Of a DNA stretch of 64,000 nucleotides, positions 27,601 through 36,757 are shown piece by piece (within the stretch, counting starts at the first letter, position 1; the number at the start of each line of letters is the position of its first letter). The position numbers were made by a program, and so were the translations under genes. The DNA is from JAHDHW01 sp965220465 (GTDB lineage Bacteria; Bacteroidota; Bacteroidia; Chitinophagales; Saprospiraceae). The DNA lies in assembly GCA_965220465.1 (NCBI GenBank), contig CBDCPZ010000022.1, positions 1 to 64,000 on the forward strand, read 5' to 3'. The notes beneath the pieces are model-generated. The model worked only from the letters and a program-made list of their open reading frames with translations, had not been told where the DNA came from and did not search any database.

Positions 27601-28785
27601 ATGAAAACAATTAGCAGAAGGAATTTTATCAAATCTTCAAGTCTATCGGCTATCCCAATCGTAGTTCCATTTGTTCAAAATCCTCAAAATTCAAAATTTT
27701 CAAAACCGGGTATTGAAAATACGATCAACTTTTTTTTTGATGGAGTTTTTCGAAATCCGGAGGAATATGTTGAAAAGTTATCGGAGATTTCAAAAGACCA
27801 AAAAATCAACGGCGATTTTTATGGGAATGGCGGAGATGTCAACGCTCTCGAAGAGAAATTTGCTGAAATAACCGGGAAAGAAAAGGCTATTTATATGCCT
27901 TCCGGAACAATGGCCAATCAGTTGGCTATTCGAGTATTGAGCGGCAACAAAACTAAAGTATTTGTTCAGGAAAATAGTCATATTTATCGTGATGAAGCCG
28001 ATGCGGCACAATCCATTCATCAAAAACGTTTGGTTCCTTTTGCAAAAGATACTACAAAAGTTACTTTAGAAAATTTAAAATCTTCCATTGATTATCATAA
28101 CGACGGCGAAGTTTTTAAGAGTGGAATTGGGGCGATCTCAATCGAAAACCCAATCAGGCGATCTGATGGCCAGGTGGTTGATATTGATGAAATTCGAAAG
28201 ATTGCAGAATATGCCAAAAGCAATGGTTTTGGACTTCATCTGGATGGTGCCCGATTGCATATTGCCGCAGCCTTTTCTGGAATATCAGTGCGAGAATATG
28301 TGTCGTATTTTGATACCGTTTACATTTCATTATACAAGTATTTGGGAGCGGCGGGAGGAGCAATTCTTTGTGGTGATGCTGAAGTCATCAACAAGATGCC
28401 GCATTTGATTAAAATTTTAGGAGGCACCTGTTTTCAAAATTGGCCGAACGCAACAATGGCGCTCCATAATTTGGAAGGTATTGAAAATCGGTTAATTGAA
28501 ACCGTTAAAAAGTGGAAGGATTTACAAAGAAAACTTAAAGCTGTTTCTGAGTTTACTATCAATGAAATCCCTAACGGGAGTAATATTTTTAATTTAAAAT
28601 TAGAATCAGGTATAGACATTCACAAATTCACGGAATTTTTACAAAAAGAACATCAAATATTGGTCAGTGGTAGAGCAACAAAAGAAGGAATGCTCCAACT
28701 TCAAATAAATGAAACATTGCTAAATCAGGATAATGATTCTGTTTTCAATGCATTCGGAAATGCTGTTTTGGCTGGGAAATCCTGA
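27601..28785 (+). CDS. Threonine aldolase family enzyme with Tat signal
   Basis: A 394-residue protein. The first residues MKTISRRNFIKSSSLSAIPI contain a twin-arginine motif (SRRNFIK) and a hydrophobic stretch, so export by the Tat pathway is predicted. The rest is a fold-type I PLP lyase of the beta-eliminating/threonine aldolase group: FYGNGGDVNALEEKFAEITG, YMPSGTMANQLAIRVLSG, the cofactor Asp/Arg in HLDGARLHIAAA, and the Schiff-base Lys in SLYKYLGAAGGAILCG. It would cleave L-threonine or allo-threonine to glycine and acetaldehyde. A secreted form is unusual because the enzyme normally works in the cytoplasm. It is convergent with L-serine dehydratase, with 2 bp between them. Confidence 0.85.
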   Translation: MKTISRRNFIKSSSLSAIPIVVPFVQNPQNSKFSKPGIENTINFFFDGVFRNPEEYVEKLSEISKDQKINGDFYGNGGDVNALEEKFAEITGKEKAIYMPSGTMANQLAIRVLSGNKTKVFVQENSHIYRDEADAAQSIHQKRLVPFAKDTTKVTLENLKSSIDYHNDGEVFKSGIGAISIENPIRRSDGQVVDIDEIRKIAEYAKSNGFGLHLDGARLHIAAAFSGISVREYVSYFDTVYISLYKYLGAAGGAILCGDAEVINKMPHLIKILGGTCFQNWPNATMALHNLEGIENRLIETVKKWKDLQRKLKAVSEFTINEIPNGSNIFNLKLESGIDIHKFTEFLQKEHQILVSGRATKEGMLQLQINETLLNQDNDSVFNAFGNAVLAGKS

Positions 28786-28787
28786 CT

Positions 28788-30206
28788 TCAACACTCCGGT
28801 ATTGTCACCGGAATATTTGCGGCAAGACCTCCTTTTGAAGTTTCTTTGTATTTGCTTTTCATATCGCGGGCGGTATCCCACATTGATTTGATGACCATGT
28901 CCAGGCTAACTTTTGCAGCTTTTGGATCGCTTTCCAGCGCAATGTGTGCAGCGGTGATGGCTTTCATGGCTCCCATTGAATTACGCTCAATGCAAGGAAT
29001 CTGAACCAAACCGCCGATAGGATCACAAGTCAGACCAAGATGATGTTCCATTGCAATTTCGGCAGCCATGAGCACCTGACCCGGCGAAGCACCGAGACAT
29101 TCAGCAAGTCCGGCAGCAGCCATTGCCGATGACACGCCGACTTCAGCCTGGCAACCACCCATTGCCGCTGAAATAGTTGCATTCTTTTTAAAAATCGTTC
29201 CGATTTCTCCGGCAACGAGAATGAAATCGATGATTTGTTTTCTATCAAAATTTTCAAATGAAAAACCATACATCAATACCGCCGGAATAACTCCCGAAGC
29301 ACCATTGGTCGGAGCTGTTATAATTCGACCAAACGAAGCATTTTCTTCGTTGACAGCCAGCGCAAAACAACTGACCCATTTGTTGATATTGGTAAAACTT
29401 TTCTCAGCATCCCGAACCAATTTCGCCCATTCATCGAGATTATTATAAGTTGCGTTTTTCAGGAGTTTGGTGTTTAACTCCATTGACCGACGTTTTACAT
29501 TCAGACCGCCAGGCAGGAATCCTGATTTATTGACTCCACGGTAGATACATTCTTTGATTTCTTTCCAGATATTCAAAGCCTGAGCCTCGGTTTCCTCCGG
29601 CGTTCTCCAGGCTACTTCATTACGCCGCACTAGGTCAGAAACGGAAATATTGAATTCGTCACAATAGGCTTGAATTGTTGCAGCGTTGTGGCAGGCGAAA
29701 GGGGTGGTGATCAGATTTTTTTTAATCGTATTTTTCTTAATGGTTGAAACAAATCCACCACCAACGGAGAAATATTTTTCAGCAATCAATGTTCCATCCT
29801 CCAATTCGGCTTCGTAAATCATCCCGTTGGCATGGGGTGGTAGTCTTTTTCCAAACTCAAAAATGATATCCGTTTCATATCGAAAAGGGATTTCAAATGT
29901 ACCTTTTAGAAATAATTTTTGCTGCTTTTTGATGGTTTCGACTTTTTCAGGAATCGAGTTAGAATCAATTTTTGTAAAATCTTCCCCACTCAATCCCAAC
30001 AAAACAGCGATATCGGTTCCGTGTCCAATCCCGGTCAGCGCAAGCGATCCATAGAGATAGATCTTTATTCTTTGGACTGCTTCGAGCCTGGCCTTTTCCT
30101 CCAATAAATTGACGAACATTTCAGCAGCTTTCCAGGGTCCCATCGTATGAGAACTTGAGGGGCCGATTCCAATTTTTATAATATCAAAAGCACTGATCGA
30201 TTCCAT
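28788..30206 (-). CDS. L-serine ammonia-lyase, iron-sulfur dependent (single chain)
   Basis: A 472-residue single-chain enzyme of normal length. The N-terminal beta domain starts IGIGPSSSHTMGPWKAAEMF. The alpha domain carries the substrate loop TAPTNGASGVIPAVLMYG and three cysteines that hold the [4Fe-4S] cluster: MGGCQAEVGVSSAMAAAG, GLTCDPIGGL and QIPCIERNSMGAMKA. It converts L-serine to pyruvate and ammonia in the cytoplasm. Its place beside threonine aldolase and near the D-threonine-aldolase-like enzyme and RidA suggests a local serine/threonine breakdown cluster, although the genes do not form one operon. Confidence 0.94.
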   Translation of the reverse strand: MESISAFDIIKIGIGPSSSHTMGPWKAAEMFVNLLEEKARLEAVQRIKIYLYGSLALTGIGHGTDIAVLLGLSGEDFTKIDSNSIPEKVETIKKQQKLFLKGTFEIPFRYETDIIFEFGKRLPPHANGMIYEAELEDGTLIAEKYFSVGGGFVSTIKKNTIKKNLITTPFACHNAATIQAYCDEFNISVSDLVRRNEVAWRTPEETEAQALNIWKEIKECIYRGVNKSGFLPGGLNVKRRSMELNTKLLKNATYNNLDEWAKLVRDAEKSFTNINKWVSCFALAVNEENASFGRIITAPTNGASGVIPAVLMYGFSFENFDRKQIIDFILVAGEIGTIFKKNATISAAMGGCQAEVGVSSAMAAAGLAECLGASPGQVLMAAEIAMEHHLGLTCDPIGGLVQIPCIERNSMGAMKAITAAHIALESDPKAAKVSLDMVIKSMWDTARDMKSKYKETSKGGLAANIPVTIPEC

Positions 30207-30303
30207 GTTGAATGGGTATTAGAAAAGGTGAAAAGCTAAAAGAGTAGTAAAATTTTGTTAACCTGGAATGAAAAGAATTCCCGGAACAGATTCAGGTCAA
30301 AAA

Positions 30304-30612
30304 CTAATTGTTTAGTTTGAAGAATATTTTTTCTTTAAAACCCAATTGAATATCGCTAAGGATTTGACCGGTTTCTTTAATTTGTAATTTGTGTGTTAGG
30401 ATTTGTTCTTCTACTTTTTTTGTGGCCGAATAATCGTGGTTTTTGATGTGTTTTTCAACTTCCTGAAACAAATGTTTTAAAGGATCTGGTAAGATCAAAT
30501 TTTTTACTTTTCCGGTATACCAATTTTCGACTTGCTGTACAGAAAGTACTTCACCAATTTGGTTTTTTTCTTTATCGATGATGAAATAAGATTGATTCTC
30601 GACTATTGACAT
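30304..30612 (-). CDS. Uncharacterised 102-residue protein
   Basis: A small cytoplasmic-looking protein (MSIVENQSYFIIDKEKNQIG...). It has a short beta part (IDKEKNQIGEVLSVQQVE) and a helical, lysine-rich C-terminus (LKHLFQEVEKHIKNHDYSATKKVEEQILTH... broken by short linkers). There is no signal peptide, membrane segment or recognised motif. It lies 97 bp downstream of the serine dehydratase start side on the same strand and may be an independent unit. It is kept as a real gene because it has a full-length frame with biased composition like its neighbours. Confidence 0.55.
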   Translation of the reverse strand: MSIVENQSYFIIDKEKNQIGEVLSVQQVENWYTGKVKNLILPDPLKHLFQEVEKHIKNHDYSATKKVEEQILTHKLQIKETGQILSDIQLGFKEKIFFKLNN

Positions 30613-30948
30613 TTTAACTAATTATGAAGATTATTTCAATTGAAATACTTTCACAAAGGTAATATTAAATTGAATGGACAACTGAAAATTTGAATAAATT
30701 TTAGCAGTTTAAAAATAATAGATGAATTATGTTTTTTTGTTGAAAAAGAAGGGCAAAATCAGGCTCAAAGAACCAAACCTCCTTTGAAATTGTTTCTTTC
30801 AGATATCAAAGTGTATACAATTATTGATAAACTATTTGCTATTGAAAAATGAAACTGAATAACTGACAGATGTTACGCGTATTAATTAAAAAGTTATGGT
30901 TTATAAAAGTGGTAAATCAGGCAAATGAATATAGCTTTATTTTGGCTT

Positions 30949-31058
30949 GTGCCTGCGGCGCCATCATTTTTTCCATTGATGAAAAAACGAAGCAAAAAAA
31001 TCTAGACAAAATAAAGGCTCTACTCAAAGCTGGCACCCGCACCCACGTATTTTGTCAT
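30949..31058. repeat. Dispersed intergenic repeat, copy 1
   Basis: A gene-free unit of about 110 bp. It begins GTGCCTGCGGCG and ends CTGGCACCCGCACCCAC followed by TATTTTGTC, with a dyad (TTTTTTCCATTGATGAAAAAA) in between. The same two ends bracket a second, IS-interrupted copy at 34780-34904 plus 37770-37794. The rest of 30613-31194 shows no convincing gene. Confidence 0.65.
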
Positions 31059-31194
31059 ACCACTCGCTCACAATTGTGTGGAGTTGAAACAATACATACT
31101 TCGCGTAACTTTTATAACTGATTAAAAAGAAGTTTTTAGATTTATTTTTCAATAGCTAGAAAAATAGTTTGTTGATAATTTAGCCCAATAATTT

Positions 31195-33018
31195 ATGACT
31201 AAAAAAGATAAGACAAACCAAATAAGCTGGAAATCTAATTTCAAGGCTTTAAAATATATTCCACGATTTTTTCGACTCATCTGGCAAGCGAACAAATGGC
31301 TGTTTGTAGCCAATATTTTCGCACGGCTCATCAAATCCATTTTACCGGTACTATTGCTTTGGGTAGGTAAGTTGATTATCGATGAAGTCGTACTCCAAAT
31401 GGCTGCAGAAGTTAAGGAAATGACACATCTCTGGACCTTACTTGGTATCGAACTGGCGCTCGCGGTAGCTTCCGACTTATTGAGCAGAATGATTGGTTTG
31501 AACGACGGATTGTTGGGTGATTTGTATGCCAATAAATCTTCCGTGGAGTTGATTCAAAAAGCTGCGAAAGTTCCGCTAAGCCAATTGGAAAATGCTGATT
31601 TTTATGACAAACTGGAAAGGGCACGAAGGCAGACAACCAACCGGGTCACTTTGATGTCAACCGTTTTGAGCCAGGCTCAGGATTTGATCACGGTCGCTTC
31701 TTTGATCACCGGATTGATTGTTTTTGAGCCTGTTTTAATTTTGCTGCTTTTCATCGCCATAATCCCTTCTTTTTTAAACGAAATAAAATTCAGCCGTTCC
31801 AGTTATTCCCTTGCGAGGAGTTGGACTCCGGAGCGCCGGGAATTGGATTACCTGCGATATATCGGTGCCAGCGATGTGACTGCAAAAGAAATTAAAATGT
31901 TTGGGCTTGCAGATTTCCTCAGCAACCGCTTTTCAAAATTAGCGCACAAGTATTATTTAGCCAACAGAATATTGTCAATCAAGCGAGCAGTTTGGGGAAG
32001 CCTTTTTCATGTAATCGGCGATATTTCGTATTACGGCGCTTATTTGATGATCATTATTCGAACGGTGGCGGGAGTTATTTCTTTGGGAGAACTTACCTTT
32101 TTGGCAGGCTCATTTAGAAGTTTGAGAAACCAGTTACAAACCATCTTTTCCCGCCTTTCCAGAATAACGGAAAGCGCGTTATATTTAAAAGATTATTTCG
32201 ATTTTATGGATGCCGAATATTCGGAACGAGTTGATAGCGAGATGGTTAAGTTGCCTGATGAAATTAAAGAAGGCTTTGTTTTTGAAAAAGTCAGTTTTAA
32301 ATATCCTGAATCAGAAACTTTTGTTCTCAAAGAGCTTTCCTTTCATTTAAAAGCAGGCGACAAGCTAGCGCTGGTTGGTGAAAACGGAGCAGGGAAAACG
32401 ACTTTGGTAAAATTGCTGCTGAGAATGTACAAACCTACTTCAGGAAGAATTTTTCTGGACGGAAAGGACATTTGGAATTTTAGACCGGCAGAATATCAAA
32501 AACTATTTGGGGTCATTTTTCAGGATTTTGTAAAATATTATTTTGTTGCCGGCGAAAACATAGGTGTTGGAAAAGTAGATGAAATTGACAACCGCTCAAA
32601 AATAGAATATGCCGCCGAAAAAAGCCTTGCCGCTGAAGTCATTGAGCAACTTCCGGGAAAATATGACCAACAATTGGGCAAACGATTTACAGGCGGAAAA
32701 GACCTTTCCGGAGGCGAGTGGCAAAAGGTCGCACTTGCCAGAGCTTACATGAAAAACGCTGAAGTCATCATCCTCGATGAACCTACCGCTGCCCTCGATG
32801 CCCGCGCAGAATTTGAAGCTTTCCAGCGATTTACTGATCTCACAAAAGGGAAAACTGCTGTTTTGATCTCCCACCGTTTTAGCACCGTGCGAATGGCAGA
32901 TCGAATCCTCGTATTGAAAAATGGTCGTTTGCTGGAAATGGGAACACATGATGAATTACTGGAAAAAGGAAGCCTTTACGCCGAGCTTTTTCAATTTCAG
33001 GCAAAAGGTTATCAATAG
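31195..33018 (+). CDS. ABC exporter, fused permease and ATPase
   Basis: A 607-residue half-transporter. The N-terminal about 330 residues form the membrane domain (LFVANIFARLIKSILPVLLLWV, DLITVASLITGLIVFEPVLILLLFI). The ATPase follows with Walker A (GENGAGKTTLVKLLLR), the Q-loop (FGVIFQDFVKYYF), the signature LSGGEWQKVALARAYM, Walker B (VIILDEPTAALD) and the H-loop (ISHRFSTVRMADRI). Such half-transporters dimerise and export lipids, peptides or drugs; the substrate cannot be read from sequence. It stands alone; the next gene starts 213 bp on. Confidence 0.93.
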   Translation: MTKKDKTNQISWKSNFKALKYIPRFFRLIWQANKWLFVANIFARLIKSILPVLLLWVGKLIIDEVVLQMAAEVKEMTHLWTLLGIELALAVASDLLSRMIGLNDGLLGDLYANKSSVELIQKAAKVPLSQLENADFYDKLERARRQTTNRVTLMSTVLSQAQDLITVASLITGLIVFEPVLILLLFIAIIPSFLNEIKFSRSSYSLARSWTPERRELDYLRYIGASDVTAKEIKMFGLADFLSNRFSKLAHKYYLANRILSIKRAVWGSLFHVIGDISYYGAYLMIIIRTVAGVISLGELTFLAGSFRSLRNQLQTIFSRLSRITESALYLKDYFDFMDAEYSERVDSEMVKLPDEIKEGFVFEKVSFKYPESETFVLKELSFHLKAGDKLALVGENGAGKTTLVKLLLRMYKPTSGRIFLDGKDIWNFRPAEYQKLFGVIFQDFVKYYFVAGENIGVGKVDEIDNRSKIEYAAEKSLAAEVIEQLPGKYDQQLGKRFTGGKDLSGGEWQKVALARAYMKNAEVIILDEPTAALDARAEFEAFQRFTDLTKGKTAVLISHRFSTVRMADRILVLKNGRLLEMGTHDELLEKGSLYAELFQFQAKGYQ

Positions 33019-33067
33019 TTCTAAGCTGTTTTGTATTTAAAAAATTAGTTTCAAATTTATTACTTAA

Positions 33068-33096
33068 TTCAAATTTGCGATAATTGCAAATTTGAA
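33068..33096. repeat. Inverted repeat, 11-bp arms with 7-nt loop
   Basis: TTCAAATTTGC and GCAAATTTGAA flank GATAATT, between the ABC exporter and the glycosyltransferase gene. There is no T run, so an operator is as likely as a terminator. Confidence 0.6.
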
Positions 33097-33231
33097 AATG
33101 ATAAATGATGTGTGGATATTTACTCGTTTTTGTAGAAAATTCATACTTTATCATTCATAATTAGCGAGGTGTTTTGCAACTTGTGTTAATTATTAAGTTT
33201 GGCTGATGATTCGATACAAAAAGAAAAATTT

Positions 33232-34656
33232 ATGCTTCAAAAAGGCCTTGGAATAACAATCTTGTTGATCATTTGCTATTTCCCCCTTTTTTTTTTCCTC
33301 GATAGTTTACCCATTCAATTGTATGATGAAGCACGTTTGGCGATCAACGCAATTGAAATGGCCGATAATGGCAATTTTCTGATAACCCATTACGGTTATG
33401 AGCCGGATATGTGGAACACCAAACCGCCGTTGTTGATTTGGCTGCAGGTTTTGTGTTATAAAATATTTGGATATGGCGAATTGGCGGTGCGAATGCCGAC
33501 TGCTTTGGCTGCTTTGGCAACCGTTTTATTTATTGGTGTTTTTTGTTGGAAAAAGTTGGAACGCCCAATTGTAGGAATAGCAGCAATTGGTGTTTTATTA
33601 ACGACATCGGGATATATCACTAAACACGTTACCCGAACAGGTGATTACGATACGCTTTTGATTTTGTTTACGGTGCTGTTTCTGTTTACTTTTTTTCAGT
33701 TTGTTCACTCGGAACAAAAGAAGGAGAAGCGAAAACTACTCTTTTTTAGTGCTTTATGGCTGGCATTAGCTGTCCTTACAAAAAGCGTTGCTGGTTTGCT
33801 TTTTCTTCCTGCGGCAGTAATTTACATTTTATTGAACAAGCAATTTGTTAGTATTTTAAAATCAAAAGATACCTATTTAGCTGCTGGATTGTTTTTGATC
33901 ATGGTAGGAAGTTATTATTGTTTACGGGAGTATTACAATCCAGGATATTTGCAGGCAGTTTGGGAAAATGAACTTGGTGGCCGCTATTTTGAAACCCTTG
34001 AAAACAATGACGCTCCTTTTGGATTTTATTTCAAAAATATATGGCAAGGAAGGTTTATCCCCTGGTTGCTTTTTGTTCCTGTTGGATTATTTGTAGGGTA
34101 TAAAGAAAAAGGTAGGGTTCAAAATATTGTCCTATTTTTATTGATTGCCGCTATATCGTACTTGTTGATTATCTCTTTTGCGAATACAAAATTACGTTGG
34201 TATGATGCGCCAGTTTTTCCTTTATTAGCGGTGATAAGTGCTTTGGGAATTGAAAAAATAAGTTTATTCTTAAATAATCGGTTTAAACTAAATCAAGCAA
34301 TATTTTTGGTCATTTTATTTGCGGTGCCTTATTTTATTACCATCCGATCTTTGTATACCACTTCAGCCGGAGATCAAATGCATCATTATGGGTTATTTTT
34401 GAGAAAATTACCGCATTATAAAGAATATACGATCGTCAACATTGGGTACAGTTCTCACATCAGTTTTTATCAAAAAATTTACAATCGGCAAGGATATGGA
34501 ATAGTGCACGATTCGCCAAGTAATTTAAAAGTTGGAGATACAGCCATGTTTTGTGAAGAAGAGCCGAAAAGGGTTTTGAATGAACGCTTTAGATATGAAA
34601 TGTTGGAAGAAAGTTGGGGTTGTATTTTGGTGAAGGTTGTAGAAAGGTTGGAGTAA
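33232..34656 (+). CDS. Family 39-like membrane glycosyltransferase
   Basis: A 474-residue polytopic membrane protein (about 11 hydrophobic segments). The start is set at the ATG at 33232, just before the first membrane helix (LGITILLIICYFPLFFFL); an upstream TTG at 33199 would add 11 polar residues. The first periplasmic loop carries the catalytic acidic pair of this fold (QLYDEARLAINAIEMADN), then TKPPLLIWLQ and GYGELAVRMPTAL. These match the GT39/ArnT-like PMT family, which transfers a sugar from a polyprenyl phosphate. The C-terminal part ends in a soluble domain (HISFYQKIYNRQGYG). The acceptor, lipid A or protein, is not known. Confidence 0.87.
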   Translation: MLQKGLGITILLIICYFPLFFFLDSLPIQLYDEARLAINAIEMADNGNFLITHYGYEPDMWNTKPPLLIWLQVLCYKIFGYGELAVRMPTALAALATVLFIGVFCWKKLERPIVGIAAIGVLLTTSGYITKHVTRTGDYDTLLILFTVLFLFTFFQFVHSEQKKEKRKLLFFSALWLALAVLTKSVAGLLFLPAAVIYILLNKQFVSILKSKDTYLAAGLFLIMVGSYYCLREYYNPGYLQAVWENELGGRYFETLENNDAPFGFYFKNIWQGRFIPWLLFVPVGLFVGYKEKGRVQNIVLFLLIAAISYLLIISFANTKLRWYDAPVFPLLAVISALGIEKISLFLNNRFKLNQAIFLVILFAVPYFITIRSLYTTSAGDQMHHYGLFLRKLPHYKEYTIVNIGYSSHISFYQKIYNRQGYGIVHDSPSNLKVGDTAMFCEEEPKRVLNERFRYEMLEESWGCILVKVVERLE

Positions 34657-34779
34657 GTTCGACTTATTATCTTTATAATAGTTTTAATAATTTGGTTTTC
34701 GTCTGTTTAATCAATTGATGATAATTTTAAGCCTCGATTTTTTTAAATAGCTTTTAAAACCTGATTCATGTTAGTAAGT

Positions 34780-34904
34780 GTGCCTCCGGCGGCTGGCTTT
34801 TTCAGTCGATAAAAAGCCAGCAAAAATCTTTTCTGCTTTCGCTCTTTGTCGCATCGCATCAAGCAGCGCAGAAAATAAACGCAGGGCTCAATGCTGGCAC
34901 CCGC
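34780..34904. repeat. Dispersed intergenic repeat, copy 2, interrupted by IS
   Basis: Starts GTGCCTCCGGCGG and ends ...CTGGCACCCGC at 34904; it continues after the IS element as GCACCCGCACCCACC (37770 on), then TATTTTGTCC. The 8-bp GCACCCGC is present on both sides of the IS as its target-site duplication. Confidence 0.65.
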
Positions 34905-35600
34905 CCAATGTCATTAAGTTAAGTTTTTTCATATATTTAGAATGCTCTTGCATAATTGATAGTTGTATAAAATTTACATCTTCTGGTTTTCTTTTTGAAT
35001 TTTCTATCAAATGACCTTCCCTTTCTTACAGGTTCCATATAACGATTGAACTTCACAATGAGTTTTTGGATTAATGCTTCAACTTTTTGCTGAGGGATTC
35101 GGAATAATTGAACAACTTTCTTAATCATAAGCCCAATACTTATATTTTTATTGACTTTATACAAGTGTGTTCTTTTTTGACTTACTTTTTCTTCTGCCTC
35201 TTTACACGCTTTAACTAATATTGAATTTAGGTTACAATTAAAAACAGTAGCATGTATCTCCTGAATGATCGCTGCTGGTTTTTGGCCACTAAATAAACCT
35301 AACTGTAATTTATTCTTCAATACATCAAAGCAAATTTCTGATCCCCATCTTTTATTATAAAGTTCTCCAAAAACTTCGTTTGGATATTCTTTCTGGTCAA
35401 CTAATGAGGTCATTAATATTTCTAACTCTCCGGTTTTCAACCTAACTTTTATAAGACGAACAGGAACACTATGCTGTTCTGTTAAATAGATTTCCCTTTT
35501 TTTATAAGCGGCTATGGCTGATTTAGTAGCATGAAAATTGTAGTTACCCCAAAAAATAGGACAACAAGTTAAGACAATAATTCTGTTTAAATTTGTTGAA

Positions 35601-35876
35601 ATGAAACGTAGAAAATTCACATCAAAGTTTAAGACAAAAGTAGTCTTAGAATGTTTAAAAGAGCACGAATCGTTGAACGCTTTGGCAGCTAAACATGAAT
35701 TAGCGCCAACCCAGATAAGTAAATGGAAAAAAGAATTTTTGTCGAAAGCAGAATCTGTTTTTTCAATTGGCAAAGCAGCGGTACAAAATGAGGCTGATGC
35801 TGAGCGAGACCGGTTGTTAAAAACGATAGGTGAATTAAAAGTAGAGAATGATTTTTTAAAAAAGGTCTTGAAATGA
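35601..35876 (+). CDS. IS3-family transposase OrfA
   Basis: A 91-residue protein with a helix-turn-helix of the IS3/IS911 OrfA type (TSKFKTKVVLECLKEHESLN, LAAKHELAPTQISKWKKEFL) and a C-terminal coiled coil (AERDRLLKTIGELKVENDFL). The run AAAAAAG at 35858-35864, just before its stop, is a typical slippery site for making the OrfAB fusion transposase by a -1 shift. It overlaps orfB by 4 bp. Confidence 0.9.
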   Translation: MKRRKFTSKFKTKVVLECLKEHESLNALAAKHELAPTQISKWKKEFLSKAESVFSIGKAAVQNEADAERDRLLKTIGELKVENDFLKKVLK

Positions 35877-36757
35877 AGTCGTTACAACAACGGCGAGAAA
35901 TGATAGTTCAAGACTTCGAATTAAGCATAGTAAGTCAATGCCGTATTTTGGGACTTCATCGCTCTGGGTTTTATTATGAAAATCGGAAAGAATCGGCTCT
36001 AAACTTAGAGTTGATGCGATTGATGGATGAGCACTATCATTATCATCCGTATAAAGGAGCACCGAGGATGCATGTGTGGTTGATCAAAGATAAAGGCTTT
36101 GAAGTAAGCTTTAATCGAGTGGCTCGATTGTATTATCGAATCATGGGTTTACGAGCAATTATTCCGGGACCTCACACATCCAAAAGGCATAAGGATCATG
36201 CGGTTTATCCGTATTTACTTAGGGATTTTGAGATAAGAGCTCCCAATGAGGTCTGGGCAACGGATATTACATACATGCCACTTCCAGGCGGATTCATGTA
36301 TTTGACTGCTGTAATGGACTTGTACAGTCGATATGTTTTGCACTGGTCATTGTCCAATACCATGGAAGCCATTTGGTGTAAAGAATTGATTGAAGATGCT
36401 ATTGCGATGCATGGTAAACCGATGATCCTCAACACGGATCAAGGCAGTCAATATACGAGTGATGTATTTAGTCAATTTGTGCTTTCAAAGGAAATAAAAT
36501 TGAGTATGGATGGCAAAGGCAGAGCAACAGACAATGCATTTATTGAGCGATTATGGAGAACTGTAAAGTACGAAAATGTACGTTTTAAAGAGTATCGAAA
36601 TGGTACTGATTTGGCACTCGGAATGAACGAATATTTTTTAGAATACAATGAACAAAGACGACATTCTTCTATAAATGATTTAATGCAGAAAGAGGTGTTT
36701 TTAGCTGGAATCAATCCGGCAGAGGTTGTCGCTAATACCTTGAAAATACAAAGTTAA
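35873..36757 (+). CDS. IS3-family transposase OrfB (DDE integrase)
   Basis: A 294-residue retroviral-type integrase. The N-terminal part contains the Zn-free HTH_21-like region (QCRILGLHRSGFYYENRKES, HPYKGAPRMHVWLIKDKGF). The catalytic triad is visible: Asp in EVWATDITYMPLPGG, Asp in NTDQGSQYTSDVF and Glu in AFIERLWRTVKYENV. It ends RRHSSINDLMQKEVF as expected. It makes the active OrfAB fusion by frameshift with the upstream orfA. Confidence 0.93.
   Translation: MKSLQQRREMIVQDFELSIVSQCRILGLHRSGFYYENRKESALNLELMRLMDEHYHYHPYKGAPRMHVWLIKDKGFEVSFNRVARLYYRIMGLRAIIPGPHTSKRHKDHAVYPYLLRDFEIRAPNEVWATDITYMPLPGGFMYLTAVMDLYSRYVLHWSLSNTMEAIWCKELIEDAIAMHGKPMILNTDQGSQYTSDVFSQFVLSKEIKLSMDGKGRATDNAFIERLWRTVKYENVRFKEYRNGTDLALGMNEYFLEYNEQRRHSSINDLMQKEVFLAGINPAEVVANTLKIQS

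Noticed and set aside
30870..31121. 83-codon plus-strand frame
   Set aside because: It runs through the dispersed repeat (30949-31058) and its product has no homologous look; the frame follows from the repeat.
33068..33096. Terminator after the ABC exporter
   Set aside because: The inverted repeat has no T run on either strand, so it is listed only as an inverted repeat.
33199..33231. Upstream TTG start of the glycosyltransferase
   Set aside because: It adds 11 polar residues before a normal N-terminal ATG and membrane helix; the ATG at 33232 is simpler.
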